A stretch of 64,000 nucleotides of DNA from Halolactibacillus miurensis (GTDB taxonomy: Bacteria; Bacillota; Bacilli; Bacillales; Amphibacillaceae), in the NCBI RefSeq assembly GCF_900116255.1, contig NZ_FPAI01000001.1:1-64000 (forward strand). Direction: 5' to 3'. Every line of letters begins with the position of its first letter. Within the stretch, counting starts at the first letter, position 1. Below the pieces are notes generated by a model that saw nothing but the letters and a program-made list of their open reading frames with translations, had not been told where the DNA came from and did no database searches. Of this stretch, positions 31,058 to 42,060 are shown piece by piece. The translations under genes and the position numbers were made by a program.

Positions 31058-32422
31058 TTAATGATTTGTAACGACTTCTTTTTGTTTGCGATATATAATC
31101 CTTAACCGTGTTAAGAAACCAATGGCAGCACCTGTTAAACCAATTGAAATACCAACCCATAAACCAAATGGTCCTAAATCGGTAAAGCGAGCTAGTGAAT
31201 AGCCAATAGGGATTCCTAATATCCAGTAAGAAACAAAAGCAATGAAAAATGGAACTTTCACATCTTTATATCCACGTAAAACACCTTGTAATCCTGCTTG
31301 AGCTCCATCAGATATCTGATATAGAATCGCCATTAAAAACAGGCTACTAGCAAAACTAATGACCTCAGGATCGGTAGAGTACCAACTGGCAATCCACTCA
31401 CGATTGAAGAACATAAAAATAGCTGCTAATATGAGCACACCTAGACCACTTAAAACACCAATAAAACTATAGTGTTTGGCATTATCTAATCGGTTACCAC
31501 CAACTGAGAAACCAACAACAATGGTTAACGCCATCGATAAACTGAGTGGAATCATAAAAATAAGCGATGTGAAACTAATGACAACTTGGTTTGCGGCAAT
31601 AATTGTTGTTGAGAACATCGTGCCAATTAATAAAGTAACGACAGAAAAGATGCTGGCTTCAAAGAAGATAGATAAGCCAATCGGAATGCCAATAGCTAGT
31701 TGCTCCTTAAAAGATGTTAGGGAAGGTCTAACCCAAATAACAAAAATTTTAAAACGCCTAATGACTTCGATTTTAAACAGCATGAACGTACTAACGATAA
31801 GAATGATCCAGAAAGTTAACCCTGTGGCATATCCGGCTCCAATACCGCCGAGGGCAGGTAAGCCGAATTTACCGAAGATGAGACTGTAGTTAAAGAAAAC
31901 GTTAAAAGGAACAGCAAGAATGGTGATAAACATCGTAATCCGGGTTAATCCTTGCCCGTCATAAAAGTTTCTTAGAACATTAGAGACAAATAACGGTATA
32001 ATACCAAAAGCTAAACCACCTAAATAATTTTTAGCAATATGCTGCACGCTAGGATCTAAATCCATAATGTCTAGAATGGGTGATACTAAAAATAATCCCG
32101 CAACAATAATAACGACAGCAATCATAAAAGCAAGATAAATCCCTTGCATGACGGTATTATGAATCTTATGTTCTTCTTTACGACCTAAATGGTGAGCGAT
32201 AATGGGCGTAACGGCTAACGTTATCCCGTTCATACCAGTAAAAATAGGCGCCCACACGCTTGCACCAATCGCCACACCAGCTAAGTCACTGGTGCCAACA
32301 CGACCAGCCATGACCGTATCAACTAAATTCATCATCGATAAACTGATCTGTGTCACCATAATTGGCCACATAATTCTTAAAAACAAGTGAAACTTTTCTT
32401 TAAATGATTCTGCATGATACAT
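31058..32422 (-). CDS. MATE family efflux transporter
   Basis: A 454-aa, 12-helix multidrug/toxin exporter of the MATE family, likely Na+ or H+ coupled. The N-terminal signature MWPIMVTQISLSMMNLVDTV and the repeated half in the C-terminal domain fit NorM/YoeA-type proteins. The start is ATG 32422, six bases after GGGGG; an in-frame TTG at 32437 overlaps the ribosome site. The leader carries a 10-bp hairpin (32481-32504). Confidence 0.92.
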   Translation of the reverse strand: MYHAESFKEKFHLFLRIMWPIMVTQISLSMMNLVDTVMAGRVGTSDLAGVAIGASVWAPIFTGMNGITLAVTPIIAHHLGRKEEHKIHNTVMQGIYLAFMIAVVIIVAGLFLVSPILDIMDLDPSVQHIAKNYLGGLAFGIIPLFVSNVLRNFYDGQGLTRITMFITILAVPFNVFFNYSLIFGKFGLPALGGIGAGYATGLTFWIILIVSTFMLFKIEVIRRFKIFVIWVRPSLTSFKEQLAIGIPIGLSIFFEASIFSVVTLLIGTMFSTTIIAANQVVISFTSLIFMIPLSLSMALTIVVGFSVGGNRLDNAKHYSFIGVLSGLGVLILAAIFMFFNREWIASWYSTDPEVISFASSLFLMAILYQISDGAQAGLQGVLRGYKDVKVPFFIAFVSYWILGIPIGYSLARFTDLGPFGLWVGISIGLTGAAIGFLTRLRIIYRKQKEVVTNH

Positions 32423-32480
32423 AAAAATCCCCCTCAAAAAAACACAACGTCTATTTATCTCCGTTGGCTTTATTGATGAT

Positions 32481-32504
32481 ATGGGTTAACGAGAGTTAAC
32501 CCAT
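32481..32504 (-). repeat. Hairpin in MATE gene leader
   Basis: ATGGGTTAAC / GTTAACCCAT with a GAGA loop, between the HAD terminator and the MATE start. No T-run follows. It may be an operator or mRNA element. Confidence 0.5.
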
Positions 32505-32508
32505 AAGA

Positions 32509-32534
32509 AAATCCCTCACAGGCGTGAGGGATTT
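32509..32534 (-). terminator. HAD hydrolase terminator
   Basis: 11-bp perfect stem AAATCCCTCAC / GTGAGGGATTT with a 4-nt loop, followed on the minus strand by TTCTT. Confidence 0.8.
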
Positions 32535-32588
32535 GTCTGTCCGTTTAGATTATCCTATCAAAGAACGCGTAAAAAGACAATCTTTTCG

Positions 32589-33362
32589 TTACAAGCTTTT
32601 AATAATAGATAATACGTCATTCAAATGTTTTACTTCATATGTTGGTTGAATATCAGTTGCGGTCTGATTATGGTGATTGATCCAAATGTTTTTTATTCCT
32701 AACCGATTTGAACCTAAAATATCGGTGTTTAAATTGTCACCAATCATAATCGCGTCTTCTTTATTTGTGTCTGCTAGGGTGAGTGCGTGTTCAAAAATAG
32801 AGGGATCAGGTTTACCACGACCAAATTCACCAGAGATAACAATATGATCAAATCGTTCAGCAATCTCAGGTGTGATCTCTAATTTTAAACGTTGTAAGGA
32901 AGGGGCACCATTTGTCAGTAATAACAAGGTATAGTCTTCTCTTAAGGTATCAAGTACCTCGTAAGTTTCTTCATAAGTAAAGGGGTGTTTTTTACGCTCT
33001 GAAATAAATCGGTCACGTAATGTTTCGGCTAGTATCTTATCATCGATCCCAAGTGCGAGTAAACCTTCTCTCCAGGCGTCTAATTGATAACCTGGTATCG
33101 TTTGTTTCATACTTTGAAAAGCTTCACCAGGGTCATCAAAGGTCCCCCATAGACCTTCAAATGGATTAATCCCAATCATTTGGGTATGTTCATATGTTGG
33201 GTAAGTTTGATAGAGGCGCTTGGCAGCGTCTCTTACAGCTTCCTCTAAGGCTTTACTGTCAACACCTTTTACTGATTCACACGTCTGATCAAAGGCTGTT
33301 TGAATACTTTTCTTATCCCATAGTAGGGTGTCATCTAAATCAAAACAAATCGTCTTTAACAT
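32589..33362 (-). CDS. HAD superfamily hydrolase (YjjG/YsaA-like)
   Basis: A 257-aa haloacid dehalogenase-type phosphatase. Motif I is FDLDDTLLWD near residue 6, motif II LLLTNG, motif III lysine in GRGKPDPSIF, motif IV GDNLNTDILGS. The long helical insert after motif I is a C1-type cap, so the substrate is probably a small phosphate such as a nucleotide. The start is ATG 33362 after GGGGG; the longer frame from GTG 33386 lacks a site. Confidence 0.88.
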   Translation of the reverse strand: MLKTICFDLDDTLLWDKKSIQTAFDQTCESVKGVDSKALEEAVRDAAKRLYQTYPTYEHTQMIGINPFEGLWGTFDDPGEAFQSMKQTIPGYQLDAWREGLLALGIDDKILAETLRDRFISERKKHPFTYEETYEVLDTLREDYTLLLLTNGAPSLQRLKLEITPEIAERFDHIVISGEFGRGKPDPSIFEHALTLADTNKEDAIMIGDNLNTDILGSNRLGIKNIWINHHNQTATDIQPTYEVKHLNDVLSIIKSL

Positions 33363-33669
33363 AATATTTCCCCCGTTTCCAGTCACTATTATCTTTGGTT
33401 TCTATTATAACAAGGAACAATCAAAACGACAGAGTTTTTTCGAAAAATTTTGATAATAAGATCTATATTCCTTTGATTTGTGCTTTCAACGCTGAGTCGT
33501 TATAATTATTTAAGCATGAAACGAGTCGTTCTATCCATGGAATCACTTAGGAAACTGTTTTAAGCGGCGGTTATTTGGTATACTTAGAGAGGTGCTTTTA
33601 ATTAAAAATGACTGAACAGTAACTTTAAAAAGAACAGTCGTAAATCTATGAATATATTGAGGTGTATGT

Positions 33670-34617
33670 ATGAAAGAACAAAACAACCAATGGATTAAGG
33701 ATTTGGTGGTCTATGGGGCGCTATTTATCATATTACTTGTCGTCGCATCGATCTTACCAGCAGCTACCTTATTCATTGTCGCATTAATGCCAGTACCGTT
33801 AACTATTTTCACTTACAAGTATGGATATAAACGTGGATTATTAATGAGTGGCATCGTTTTAGTGAGCACATTGTTGTTTGCTTTTACGTTATTTTTAATT
33901 TCTTTACCATTAGCTGGTCTCTCGATTGTTGTGGGGATATTAGTAGGGGAAGCGATGCGCAAACAGAAACATCCATATGAAACGTTAGCACAAGGAACGC
34001 TAGGGTATATGGTCGGCTTTATTTTACTTGTCTTTGTGATTGAGAATGTGATGGGAATCAGTCTAATGACGGAATATCGTTTGATCATTCAAGAGTCGCT
34101 CATGCAGTCAGAACAATTGATGCAAGGGACAGGTATTGAAGTGACTGAGGAGATGCTACAATCAATCGAACAACAAATGTTGGTTATTTTAGATCTTTTA
34201 CCGGCTATTCTACTCATTGGTTCCTTTGTTTTTGCATTAATCTTGCAGTGGATCAGTTATAAACTTGTGAACAAAATTAATCAAGAAACCTTCCGGTTTC
34301 CACCGTTTTATCGTTTGCAACTACCAAAAGCAACTATTTGGCTCTTTTTACTCGTGATAGTGATTGACTTTATTGATTTTGGTTCAGACGCTTTTATTAC
34401 GATTGTGTTAATGAATATGTTAGTTGTCTTTGGTCTGTTATTCTCTCTTCAAGGACTATCATTTATGTTCTACTACTTACAGTATAAGAAGCAGTCAAAA
34501 GCATTAGGGATTGTTCTTTTAGTCATTGGCTTAGTGATTTTACCGGTAGGTCTGTACGTGACCCGAATCTTAGGTATAATTGATATAGGCTTTATGTTAC
34601 GGAAACGCTTAAAATAA
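33670..34617 (+). CDS. yybS: YybS family membrane protein (DUF2232)
   Basis: A 315-aa protein with about eight membrane segments and the DUF2232 layout (a central soluble insert around 135-165, then SFVFALILQWISYKLVNK). It lies directly before gdpP, as in B. subtilis (yybS-yybT-rplI). GAGG lies seven bases before the ATG. Biochemical function unknown. Confidence 0.88.
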   Translation: MKEQNNQWIKDLVVYGALFIILLVVASILPAATLFIVALMPVPLTIFTYKYGYKRGLLMSGIVLVSTLLFAFTLFLISLPLAGLSIVVGILVGEAMRKQKHPYETLAQGTLGYMVGFILLVFVIENVMGISLMTEYRLIIQESLMQSEQLMQGTGIEVTEEMLQSIEQQMLVILDLLPAILLIGSFVFALILQWISYKLVNKINQETFRFPPFYRLQLPKATIWLFLLVIVIDFIDFGSDAFITIVLMNMLVVFGLLFSLQGLSFMFYYLQYKKQSKALGIVLLVIGLVILPVGLYVTRILGIIDIGFMLRKRLK

Positions 34618-34652
34618 TGACACAATCCTCAGATTAGTAGGAGTTGAAGACG

Positions 34653-36626
34653 ATGCAAAAATGGTGGAGGAAACCAGAACTAAAAAGACACATTGTGATT
34701 AATTATGTGCTGTCCTTTTTACTTTTAGGGTTTACATGGTTTATCGCATGGCCACTTGGTTTACTTATGACCATTCTTTTAGGTCTTGCGTTGTACTATA
34801 CCATTAAGCAAGAACATCAAATTACAGAAGAACAAGAAGAATATATCTCCACCCTCTCACACCGGGTGAAGAAGGTCGGAGAAGAAGCTTTGCTTGAGAT
34901 GCCGATTGGTATTGTTCTCTATAGTGAGAACTACCAGATTGAATGGGCCAATCGCTTTATGAATGGTTTTAGTGATTCTGATACGCTTGTCGGTGAATCA
35001 CTCGACGTGTTTGATCAGAAGTTACTACAAGCCATTAAAGAAGAAAAAGATCAAGTGACTATTGATGTCGAAGACAAAAGCTTTCAAGTAACGATTAGAA
35101 AAGAAGAACGGTTGCTTTATTTCTCTGACCGTACAAAACAAATCGATATTCAAACCCGCTATTCTAAAGAGAAAACAGTGTTGGGGATTATCTTTTTAGA
35201 TAACTATGAAGAAATCACTTCGGGGATGGACGACACAGCAAAAAGTCATGTGAACTCTGATGTGACGTCATTGTTAAATGAGTGGTCGAATCGTTATGGT
35301 ATTTATTTAAAGCGCATCTCACAGGAACGCTTCTTAGCCATCCTAAACAAAGAAATTCTTCAAGAGTTAGAACAGACGAAATTCGATGTCTTAGATGAAG
35401 TACGTGAACTCATTTCTGATAATAAAAATGTTCCGCTCACGTTAAGTTTTGGTGTAGGTTATGGTGACTTGTCTTTGCCACAGCTTGGTGAGTTAGCACA
35501 GTCTAGTTTAGACCTTGCCTTAGGGCGCGGTGGTGACCAAGTTGTATTAAAAGACCATGAAGGAAAGGTCCGTTTCTTTGGCGGAAAAACAAACCCGATG
35601 GAGAAACGGACGCGTGTAAGAGCCCGGGTGATCTCACATGCCTTACAAGACTTAGTGATCCAAAGTGAACAAGTGATGATTATGGGACATAAGAATCCGG
35701 ATATGGATGCCATCGGTTCAGCGATTGGCGTCTTGAAAATGGCGATAAGTAATGATGTTGAAGCTTACGTGGTCCTTGATGAAGAAGAGTTCGATACAGG
35801 TGTCGATCGTTTGATGAGCGAGGTACAAGAAACGTCTCTAGCGGAACACTTTATTTCTCGCGAAGAAGCGTTAGAAATGGTCACAAAACAAACCTTACTT
35901 GTCGTTGTTGATACCCATAAACCAGCGCTTGTTCAAGAGGAAAAGCTGCTCAATAAGACTGAACATGTGGTCGTCATTGATCACCATCGCCGCGGCGAAG
36001 ACTTTATCGATCAACCTATTTTAGTCTACATGGAGCCTTACGCCTCTTCAACGGCTGAATTGATTACAGAATTACTCGAGTATCAGCCAAAACGATTAAA
36101 ACTGACAAGTCTAGAATCAACTGCTCTACTTGCGGGGATTATTGTCGATACGAAGAGCTTTACGTTAAGAACAGGCTCAAGAACTTTCGATGCGGCTTCT
36201 TACTTGCGTTCTAAAGGGGCAGATACCATTTTAGTGCAACGTTTCTTAGAGGAAGATTTAGATGTTTATATTAAGCGGGCGCACTTAATTGAACAAGCGA
36301 TCATCCATCATGGACGCGTAGCTATTGCCCGGGCACAAAAAGGCGAGAGTTTTGGCCCCGTGGTGATTGCTCAAGCAGCGGATACGTTGCTGACGATGAG
36401 CGGTATTGAAGCTGCTTTTGTGATCTCAGAGCGGAGTGATGGACGGGTTGGTATAAGTGCCCGGTCATTAGGCGATGTGAACGTGCAACGCGTGATGGAA
36501 CAAATGGAAGGTGGCGGACATTTAACGAATGCAGCCACCCAACTATCAGATACGTCGATTGAAGAAGCATATGGTCAGCTTCTTGAAATATTAGATGAAT
36601 TATTCGAAGGAGGAAATGACGAATGA
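34653..36626 (+). CDS. gdpP: Cyclic di-AMP phosphodiesterase GdpP
   Basis: Membrane phosphodiesterase that degrades c-di-AMP, controlling potassium, osmotic and wall homeostasis. 657 aa: two membrane helices (about 15-60), a PAS-like domain, a degenerate GGDEF domain (no GGDEF motif), then DHH/DHHA1 with [32 protein letters not shown] and the C-terminal [14 protein letters not shown] 34653 follows TAGGAG by nine bases. Its stop overlaps the rplI start (ATGA). Confidence 0.95.
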   Translation: MQKWWRKPELKRHIVINYVLSFLLLGFTWFIAWPLGLLMTILLGLALYYTIKQEHQITEEQEEYISTLSHRVKKVGEEALLEMPIGIVLYSENYQIEWANRFMNGFSDSDTLVGESLDVFDQKLLQAIKEEKDQVTIDVEDKSFQVTIRKEERLLYFSDRTKQIDIQTRYSKEKTVLGIIFLDNYEEITSGMDDTAKSHVNSDVTSLLNEWSNRYGIYLKRISQERFLAILNKEILQELEQTKFDVLDEVRELISDNKNVPLTLSFGVGYGDLSLPQLGELAQSSLDLALGRGGDQVVLKDHEGKVRFFGGKTNPMEKRTRVRARVISHALQDLVIQSEQVMIMGHKNPDMDAIGSAIGVLKMAISNDVEAYVVLDEEEFDTGVDRLMSEVQETSLAEHFISREEALEMVTKQTLLVVVDTHKPALVQEEKLLNKTEHVVVIDHHRRGEDFIDQPILVYMEPYASSTAELITELLEYQPKRLKLTSLESTALLAGIIVDTKSFTLRTGSRTFDAASYLRSKGADTILVQRFLEEDLDVYIKRAHLIEQAIIHHGRVAIARAQKGESFGPVVIAQAADTLLTMSGIEAAFVISERSDGRVGISARSLGDVNVQRVMEQMEGGGHLTNAATQLSDTSIEEAYGQLLEILDELFEGGNDE

Positions 36627-37069
36627 AAGTCATATTTACACAAGACGTGAAAGGTAAAGGCAAAAAAGGTGAAGTGAAAAATGTATCAGAGGGTTACGCA
36701 CGTAACTATTTACTGAAAAATAACTTAGCGGTTGAAGCAACGGCTGGTAACTTAAAAGGTTTAGAAGCACAAAAGAATAAAGAAAAGCAAAAAGAACAAG
36801 AAGAAGTAAAAGAAGCCGAAAAATTAAGAGACGAGTTAAAGAAACTAGAAGTAACATTAAAAACAAAGGCGGGTGAAGGTGGGCGCTTATTTGGCTCCAT
36901 CACAAGTAAACAAATTGCCGAAGAACTACACAAATCACATAAGATTAAAATTGATAAGCGTAAAATTGAGCTGGATCAACCGATTCGTTCCCTTGGCTAC
37001 ACCAATGTCCCCGTGAAACTGCATAACGATGTGACAGGTGAAATTAAAGTACACGTACTAGAACAATAA
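36623..37069 (+). CDS. rplI: 50S ribosomal protein L9
   Basis: 148-aa bL9 ([32 protein letters not shown]) with the long connecting helix rich in Lys/Glu and a C-terminal RNA-binding lobe. It starts inside the gdpP stop and is followed by a terminator. Confidence 0.98.
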   Translation: MKVIFTQDVKGKGKKGEVKNVSEGYARNYLLKNNLAVEATAGNLKGLEAQKNKEKQKEQEEVKEAEKLRDELKKLEVTLKTKAGEGGRLFGSITSKQIAEELHKSHKIKIDKRKIELDQPIRSLGYTNVPVKLHNDVTGEIKVHVLEQ

Positions 37070-37078
37070 GGACTTAAA

Positions 37079-37109
37079 AAAGAGAGGAGTCATTCCTCTC
37101 TTTGTTTTT
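37079..37109 (+). terminator. rplI terminator
   Basis: 10-bp stem AAAGAGAGGA / TCCTCTCTTT with a 5-nt loop, followed by GTTTTT. Confidence 0.9.
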
Positions 37110-37153
37110 ACCTAGTCATCCGAGTGGTGAAAACATACGTTAAGGGAGTGAAT

Positions 37154-38524
37154 ATGATGAGTGAAGAATATCTAGATACAAGAACCCCACCACATAGTAC
37201 AGAAGCAGAACAAGCTGTTATCGGTGCCGTTTTTCTGGAACCAGAGGCGATGTCGACAGCATCAGAATTCCTTATTCCACAAGATTTCTATCGTCCAAGC
37301 CACCAGCGCATTTTCCAAGTAATGATGCAGCTGAATGACCGTGGTGAGCCGATTGATTTACTTACGGTGACGAATGCATTAAACAGCAGTAAACTGTTAG
37401 AAGAAGTAGGAGGCGTTAGCTATTTAACTGAACTTGCCGATGCTGTTCCAACAGCTGCGAATATTGGTTACTATACGAAAATTGTTGAAGAGAAGTCTGT
37501 CTTACGCCGGTTAATTAGAACCGCCACCGATATTGTGACCGAAAGCTTTAATCGTGAAGATGAATTAGAAGATGTCTTAAGTGAAGCTGAGAAGAACATT
37601 CTTGATGTGAGTAATCGTCAGAATGCGAATGCATTTAAAAACATTAAAGATGTCCTAATCGATGTCTATGATAACATTGAACAACTCCACGAAAAAAGTG
37701 GTGATGTTACCGGTATTCCAACAGGATTTAAAGACTTAGATCACATTACTTCAGGTTTCCAGCGGAACGATTTAATTATTGTGGCCGCCCGTCCTTCCGT
37801 TGGTAAGACGGCTTTTGCCTTAAATGTAGCACAAAATGTTGCCATAAAAACCGATGAAAATGTCGCTATTTTTAGTTTAGAGATGGGGGCGGATCAGCTC
37901 GTTAGTCGTATGTTATGTGCGGAAGGTAATATCGATGCTCAGCGCCTTAGAACAGGTAACTTAGAAGCAGAAGACTGGACGAAACTAACAATGGCCATGG
38001 GGAGCTTATCTAATGCCGGTATTTTCATTGATGACTCACCTGGTATACGTGTGAATGAAATTCGTTCAAAGTGTCGCCGTCTTAAACAAGAACATGGTCT
38101 TGGTATGATTTTGATTGACTACTTGCAGCTCATTCAAGGGAGCGGCGCAAGCGCAAAAGAAAATCGGCAACAAGAAGTATCAGAAATCTCTCGTTCCTTA
38201 AAAGGGTTAGCTCGTGAACTAGAAGTACCCGTTATTGCTTTATCTCAGTTATCACGTGGGGTTGAACAACGACAAGATAAACGGCCGATGATGTCCGATT
38301 TACGTGAATCAGGTTCCATTGAGCAGGATGCGGATATTGTTGGTTTCTTATACCGTGATGATTATTATGATAAGGAATCAGAAAAACAAAACATTATTGA
38401 AATCATTATCGCTAAGCAGCGTAACGGCCCGGTAGGGACCGTTGAACTTGCCTTTGTGAAGGAGTACAACAAGTTTGTTGACTTAGACCATAAATACTCG
38501 GCACAGGATATTCCCTCTGCCTAA
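37154..38524 (+). CDS. dnaC: Replicative DNA helicase (DnaB family, DnaC)
   Basis: Hexameric fork helicase, called DnaC in B. subtilis and DnaB elsewhere. The N-terminal primase-interacting domain (PPHSTEAEQAVIGAVFLEP) is followed by the RecA-like ATPase with Walker A ARPSVGKTAFALN and LILIDYLQLIQG-type Walker B (MILIDYLQLI). AAGGGAG lies before two adjacent ATGs (37154 and 37157); I took the first, giving 456 aa. The longer frame from 37124 lacks a site. Confidence 0.96.
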   Translation: MMSEEYLDTRTPPHSTEAEQAVIGAVFLEPEAMSTASEFLIPQDFYRPSHQRIFQVMMQLNDRGEPIDLLTVTNALNSSKLLEEVGGVSYLTELADAVPTAANIGYYTKIVEEKSVLRRLIRTATDIVTESFNREDELEDVLSEAEKNILDVSNRQNANAFKNIKDVLIDVYDNIEQLHEKSGDVTGIPTGFKDLDHITSGFQRNDLIIVAARPSVGKTAFALNVAQNVAIKTDENVAIFSLEMGADQLVSRMLCAEGNIDAQRLRTGNLEAEDWTKLTMAMGSLSNAGIFIDDSPGIRVNEIRSKCRRLKQEHGLGMILIDYLQLIQGSGASAKENRQQEVSEISRSLKGLARELEVPVIALSQLSRGVEQRQDKRPMMSDLRESGSIEQDADIVGFLYRDDYYDKESEKQNIIEIIIAKQRNGPVGTVELAFVKEYNKFVDLDHKYSAQDIPSA

Positions 38525-38527
38525 AAC

Positions 38528-38566
38528 AAGCCCGGCGCTTTCTTGATAGAAAGTGCCGGGCTTTTT
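38528..38566 (+). terminator. dnaC terminator
   Basis: AAGCCCGGC.CTTTC / GAAAG.GCCGGGCTT stem with TTTTTT, just after the stop. Between here and 38836 I see no gene. Confidence 0.95.
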
Positions 38567-38836
38567 TAGTTCATCCATAAACGACGATCACGCTTCTTAA
38601 GCTTGTTATGGTCACAGTAGAGTTATTATTTTTAGTCTTCTAATTAAATGTTGTCTTTTACGCACGATAGGTAAAGAGAGTCGTCATGATAACAATGAGT
38701 GAGCGTAAAGAAAAGACTCATGCTTGTTTAGACAAAAACAAGAACGGACAAGCTAGTCAATAGATGTTTATCTAAAATAAAGATAGTTTTAATCGAAAGA
38801 CTATATCAATTATTTCTAATTTTATTCGTATTTTCA

Positions 38837-38895
38837 TTGTTAAAAAGACATTTAATTGATAAAATGAACCTATATTAATTCAAAAAACGAACGTT
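38837..38895 (+). promoter_or_regulatory. purA promoter with possible PurBox
   Basis: -35 TTGTTA (38837-38842), 17-base spacer, -10 TAAAAT (38860-38865). An A-rich CGAACGTT sequence at 38882-38895 resembles one half of a PurR box. A second half-site is not evident. No purine riboswitch fold was seen. Confidence 0.45.
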
Positions 38896-38942
38896 ATTAA
38901 AAGTGAATATAAAAAACAAACGGAAAGTATGAGGTGCGGTAA

Positions 38943-40232
38943 ATGACATCAGTTGTAGTTGTAGGAACGCAGTGGGGCGATGAAGGTAAGGGGAAGATTA
39001 CCGACTTTCTATCACAAGATGCCGAAGTAGTCGCGCGTTATCAAGGGGGAAATAACGCTGGGCACACGATTAAGTTTGATGACACGACGTATAAATTACA
39101 CTTAATCCCTTCCGGGATTTTCTTTAAAGAAAAAATAAGTGTGTTAGGTAACGGAATGGTTATTGACCCTAAAGCTCTTGTTGAAGAATTGAGCTACCTA
39201 CATGAACGTGATGTGGCGACGGACCAATTACGGATCAGTAACCGCGCCCATGTCATCTTACCCTATCACATTACGCAAGATATTTTAGAAGAAGAACAAA
39301 AAGGTGCGTTAAAGATTGGTACAACGAAAAAAGGGATCGGCCCATGTTATATGGACAAAGCTGCTCGGATTGGTATCCGGATGGCGGATTTATTAGATAA
39401 AGAAGTGTTTAAAGAAAAACTCACCCAAAACTTAGAAGCCAAAAATAGACTGTTCACTAAAATGTTTGATGCAGAGCCACTTAACTTTGATGATATTTTT
39501 GAAGCGTATTATAACTATGGGCAACAAGTGAAACAATATGTCGTCGATACGTCGGTTGTTTTAAATGATGCCATTGATCATGGTCGTCGGGTACTATTTG
39601 AAGGCGCACAAGGCGTCATGCTTGATATTGACCAAGGAACGTATCCCTTTGTGACATCATCTAATCCTGTTGCGGGCGGCGTCACAATTGGTTCTGGCGT
39701 CGGTCCGTCTAAAATTAATCGCGTGGTTGGCGTATCTAAAGCCTATACGACACGGGTAGGTGACGGTCCTTTCCCGACAGAACTCGATAACGAGATTGGC
39801 GAGAAGATTCGTGAAGTTGGAAAAGAGTACGGCACAACAACAGGTCGTCCGCGTCGTGTCGGCTGGTTTGACAGTGTTGTCGTGAGACATGCTCGCCGTG
39901 TGAGTGGCATTACTGATCTTTCACTTAACTCACTCGATGTGTTAACAGGCATTGAAGAACTTAAGATTTGTGTTGCTTACCGTTATCAAGGTGAACTTAT
40001 TAAAGAGTTTCCAGCCAGCTTAAAGGCTCTTGCCGAATGTGAGCCTGTTTATGAAACACTTCCAGGGTGGACAGAAGATATTACCGGTGTACGATCACTT
40101 GATGATTTACCGGCGAATGCCCGTCATTACTTAGAGCGTATTGCACAGTTATCCGAGATTTCCTTATCAATTTTTTCAGTCGGACCAGACCGTACCCAAA
40201 CGAATATCGTTCAAAACGTTTACCGTTTATAA
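38943..40232 (+). CDS. purA: Adenylosuccinate synthetase
   Basis: GTP-dependent enzyme joining IMP and aspartate in AMP synthesis. The N-terminal GTP loop [11 protein letters not shown], then [39 protein letters not shown] and [14 protein letters not shown] are all family signatures. At 429 aa it is standard. GAGG lies eight bases before the ATG. Confidence 0.98.
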   Translation: MTSVVVVGTQWGDEGKGKITDFLSQDAEVVARYQGGNNAGHTIKFDDTTYKLHLIPSGIFFKEKISVLGNGMVIDPKALVEELSYLHERDVATDQLRISNRAHVILPYHITQDILEEEQKGALKIGTTKKGIGPCYMDKAARIGIRMADLLDKEVFKEKLTQNLEAKNRLFTKMFDAEPLNFDDIFEAYYNYGQQVKQYVVDTSVVLNDAIDHGRRVLFEGAQGVMLDIDQGTYPFVTSSNPVAGGVTIGSGVGPSKINRVVGVSKAYTTRVGDGPFPTELDNEIGEKIREVGKEYGTTTGRPRRVGWFDSVVVRHARRVSGITDLSLNSLDVLTGIEELKICVAYRYQGELIKEFPASLKALAECEPVYETLPGWTEDITGVRSLDDLPANARHYLERIAQLSEISLSIFSVGPDRTQTNIVQNVYRL

Positions 40233-40284
40233 TCATTGGACGCAGATGACATACATTTGTCATAAAATCGTAAAATAACAATGA

Positions 40285-40313
40285 AGCCCATCTACCATTT
40301 GAGTAGATGGGCC
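40285..40313 (+). terminator. purA terminator
   Basis: GCCCATCTAC / GTAGATGGGC stem with a 7-nt loop followed by CTTTC. Confidence 0.75.
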
Positions 40314-40447
40314 TTTCAATATCTCGTCTCAGTATCAAGATAAAGCCGATTACTTATGCCTAGTCACTTCTTCTTACCAAAAAAACCGATGCTTAAACGT
40401 CGATTGGATAGAAGGAATAGTGGTGATTTCCGTTAAATGGCAGGTAT

Positions 40448-40464
40448 GATACAGTTATGTTACA
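40448..40464 (-). promoter_or_regulatory. WalR-like binding site
   Basis: GATACA-N5-GTTACA, which on the minus strand is TGTAAC-N5-TGTATC: one mismatch to the WalR consensus TGTWAH-N5-TGTWAH. It lies about 90 bases upstream of the M23 peptidase gene, a typical WalR target class. Confidence 0.4.
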
Positions 40465-40555
40465 TTATGATTAAAAGGGTTTCATTCTTAAATCTACCTA
40501 TGGTAAGCTACAAGAGTCGAAAAAATTAGCCATTCCTTAATAGGAGGATTTAACT

Positions 40556-42004
40556 ATGCTACCCGAATTAACAAAACATATAACAAAAAAGAATATATTG
40601 ATTGCGCTCTTCACTACTTTTCTTATTACCCTGGTTGTTGGAGCTTTAAACATCCAACAAAACGTTGCTTACGCAAGTGGGGATGTTAAACTGAACACGA
40701 TCTATCATGTGTACCTTGATGACGTACATATCGGTCCTGTGAACGATAAAGAAGCAGTGGAAACAGCGATTGAAACAGCGATCGAACAAGAAACAAAACA
40801 GCGTGAGGATGCCTATACGTTAGGTGTGAAACAAGACGTGACTTTTGTGAAAGAAACAGCGTTTCAATTGACTGACCAAACAGAATCAACCATTGAACAA
40901 GTCGAAGACGCTCTAGAGATTGATGTCGAGGCAACCGCTCTTCAATTTGATGGAGAAACAGTGGGTTACTTTAAAGACCAAGAAGCGATTGATACTTTAC
41001 TATTTAACTATCAAAAACAATATGTCAGTGAAGATGTATTAAATGAATTATCAGCTGATGAGTCTGATGAAAAGCAAGTGGTACGTGATAACGTCGTGAT
41101 TAAAGATGTTACGTTCTCTCGTCCTGTTGAAACGTCTACAAGTGTTGTTAGTGAAGACGACCTATTATCAGTAGATGAAGGCTTAAGATTGTTAGAAAAA
41201 GGCACACTAACAGATAAGATTCACACTGTACAAACAGGTGATACGCTGTTTAGTATCGTCAAGCAATACGATTTAACTCTTGATCAATTGCTTGATATTA
41301 ATTCAGATTTAACAGAATCATCCGTTCTTCAATTAGATCAAGAAATCAACGTCACAGCCTATGCACCATTTGTTGATGTGGTTGTTAAACAAGAGAAACA
41401 AGTTGAAGAAGTGATTAAATTTGAAACAATCGTAGAAGAAACAGATGCGTTATATAAAGGTGAAACACGTACAATCACAGAAGGTAGCGATGGCGCTAAA
41501 GATGTGACATACGATATGGAGCTTGTAAACGGCAAAGTGACAACAAAAGAAGTCATTGAATCAACCGTAACAAAAGAAGTCGTCAATAAGACAATTGAAA
41601 AAGGAACTAAAGTCATTCCATCACGCGGTACGGGTGATTTTAGCTGGCCAGCTGTTGGTGGCTACTTATCAAGTTCTTACGGACCACGTTGGGGTTCATT
41701 CCATAAAGGGATTGACATTGCTCGCCCATCAAACCGCAACATCATCGCCAGTGATAATGGCGTCGTTGAGAAAATCAGTTATGATGCAGGTGGTTATGGT
41801 CATTACTTAGTGGTTAACCACAATAATGGTTATAAAACGCTCTATGCACACCTTTCAAACATTAGTGTGAACGTTGGTCAAACCGTACCAAAAGGTGCTG
41901 TCCTAGGTACAATGGGATCAACAGGTCGTTCGACCGGCATTCACTTACACTTTGAAGTATTAAAGAATGGGTCAAACATTAACCCAGCAACAGTACTTTA
42001 CTAA
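40556..42004 (+). CDS. Secreted M23 peptidase with LysM and G5 domains
   Basis: A 482-aa exported wall hydrolase. An N-terminal signal/anchor (about 14-40, ending VAYA) is followed by a coil-rich region, a LysM domain (about 222-265, HTVQTGDTLFSIVKQYDL), a G5-like domain (about 275-350) and an M23 metallopeptidase. The peptidase shows SSSYGPRWG, the zinc motif HKGIDIA and HLHFE. It should cut peptide cross-links of peptidoglycan. It lies between purA and walRK, and carries a WalR-like site upstream. Confidence 0.93.
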   Translation: MLPELTKHITKKNILIALFTTFLITLVVGALNIQQNVAYASGDVKLNTIYHVYLDDVHIGPVNDKEAVETAIETAIEQETKQREDAYTLGVKQDVTFVKETAFQLTDQTESTIEQVEDALEIDVEATALQFDGETVGYFKDQEAIDTLLFNYQKQYVSEDVLNELSADESDEKQVVRDNVVIKDVTFSRPVETSTSVVSEDDLLSVDEGLRLLEKGTLTDKIHTVQTGDTLFSIVKQYDLTLDQLLDINSDLTESSVLQLDQEINVTAYAPFVDVVVKQEKQVEEVIKFETIVEETDALYKGETRTITEGSDGAKDVTYDMELVNGKVTTKEVIESTVTKEVVNKTIEKGTKVIPSRGTGDFSWPAVGGYLSSSYGPRWGSFHKGIDIARPSNRNIIASDNGVVEKISYDAGGYGHYLVVNHNNGYKTLYAHLSNISVNVGQTVPKGAVLGTMGSTGRSTGIHLHFEVLKNGSNINPATVLY

Positions 42005-42020
42005 ATAATACACAAGGATG

Positions 42021-42060
42021 AAACCTCCATTACTTCGAGAAACAGTAATGGAGGTTTTTT
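42021..42060 (+). terminator. M23 peptidase terminator
   Basis: AAACCTCCATTAC / GTAATGGAGGTTT stem with TTTTTT. Confidence 0.93.

Noticed and set aside
38567-38942. Purine riboswitch upstream of purA
   Set aside because: No conserved three-way junction sequence could be found; only a possible PurR half-site.
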